Shown here in pieces: positions 63,663 to 64,000 of a stretch of 64,000 bases of DNA. How positions within the stretch are numbered: position 1 is the first letter of the stretch; each line of letters starts with the position of its first letter. Source of the DNA: Hyphomicrobiales bacterium (GTDB lineage Bacteria; Pseudomonadota; Alphaproteobacteria; Rhizobiales; Rhizobiaceae). A program made the position numbers and the translations under genes. The notes below the pieces were generated by a model. It was given only the letters and a program-made list of their open reading frames with translations, was not told the DNA's origin and did no database searches. Where the stretch lies: positions 62,001 to 126,000 of the forward strand of contig UCNG01000004.1 of the NCBI GenBank assembly GCA_900473915.1. Direction: 5' to 3'.

Positions 63663-64000
63663 TCATGGCACCAGAAAATAGCTGACCGCCAAGTGTTCGT
63701 CGGGCCGGGTTTTGTATTTAATATCAGTGGTTACTACGCCGTTTTGAGGCACGACGACGTTCGCATTGTGCAATAAGGTTGCAATGCGGTCGTTGGGTTC
63801 AGGCCCGCCAAACCACATCACGAGAAAAGGTGGTGTTAAGTTTGTTGTGCCGCCCGGCGTTTCGGGATGTACCACACGCAAGGACGAATCAAACAATCGG
63901 AAGTTTCCCGGTATCTGGGCATTGTCCGTCAGGATCGTCTTGAATGGGCCTTTCGCCTGCACCTCTTCATAAAGATGCCGATAATCGAGCTGACCGTAAG
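63663..64000 (-). CDS. C-terminal part of an unrecognised protein (runs off the window)
   Basis: 112 codons are open to the window edge on the minus strand; the start is outside. The visible part contains HLYEEVQAKGPFKTILTD and PPFLVMWFGGPEPNDRIATLLHNANVVV and ends HLAVSYFLVP. No helix or known motif. A GTG at 63962 could start a shorter form, but the open frame beyond it reads like coding sequence. Confidence 0.5.
   Translation of the reverse strand, partial: YGQLDYRHLYEEVQAKGPFKTILTDNAQIPGNFRLFDSSLRVVHPETPGGTTNLTPPFLVMWFGGPEPNDRIATLLHNANVVVPQNGVVTTDIKYKTRPDEHLAVSYFLVP

Overview
The window looks like a piece of a Brucella/Ochrobactrum-type alphaproteobacterial chromosome (Brucellaceae, Rhizobiales). 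The pointers are a BA14K-family protein, a rhizobial-type PdxJ, a fused SecDF, DUF1127 proteins, a GlxA-type AraC regulator, and short dispersed palindromic repeats built around a TTAGAGCGC / CCGAAAACCG...TTTTCGG core. I see no rRNA, CRISPR array, insertion sequence, integrase, phage gene or replication origin. The only tRNA is tRNA-Lys(CTT). Family names and the genus are recognised from the protein sequences by eye; nothing was searched.

Layout. 1-13.6 kb is mostly housekeeping: the end of a LysE-type exporter, threonine dehydratase, a RecD-like helicase, pdxJ, kup, a self-regulating TetR gene, ilvC, an aminotransferase, a BA14K protein, a nuclease-fold protein, a Nudix hydrolase, a PhzF-family protein and a flavin-binding protein. 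13.6-15.4 kb holds a universal stress protein and a GH10-like protein. 15.36-16.0 kb is a structured non-coding stretch with two perfect FNR/FixK boxes. It precedes a three-gene ABC exporter (HlyD-like, RbbA-like, YhhJ-like; 16.0-21.0 kb). 21.1-25.9 kb is a cobalamin riboswitch followed by a btuB-btuF-btuC-btuD B12 uptake operon. 25.9-30.3 kb has a Gfo/Idh/MocA dehydrogenase divergent from a CUT2 sugar ABC importer, with a perfect palindrome between them. 30.6-32.6 kb is a large envelope protein of unknown function.

32.8-39.9 kb is one long operon: a phosphonate-monoester-hydrolase/sulfatase followed by a complete peptide-type ABC importer, then an RbsD/FucU protein. 40.4-45 kb has an EF-hand protein, tRNA-Lys, a DedA protein, a TerC-CBS-CorC protein and a small conserved-looking protein. 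45-47.8 kb encodes sulfate uptake (binding protein, CysT, CysW) without its ATPase. 47.8-57.7 kb has a serine hydrolase, a YbhN-like protein coupled to a CPA2 antiporter, secDF, and a DUF3772 MscS channel. 57.7-64 kb has a dimethylglycine/sarcosine dehydrogenase-like protein with a GlxA-type regulator, a DUF1127 protein divergent from a LysR regulator, an entericidin-like lipoprotein, and the end of an unknown gene.

The most unusual part is 15,390-15,810. Two perfect TTGAT-N4-ATCAA boxes each sit at the class-II distance (-41.5) from a plausible -10 element. One would drive a hairpin-rich transcript with no convincing gene (candidate oxygen-responsive small RNA or tiny peptide). The other would drive the ABC exporter operon. 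This suggests that a low-oxygen regulator of the FnrN/NnrA type controls both.
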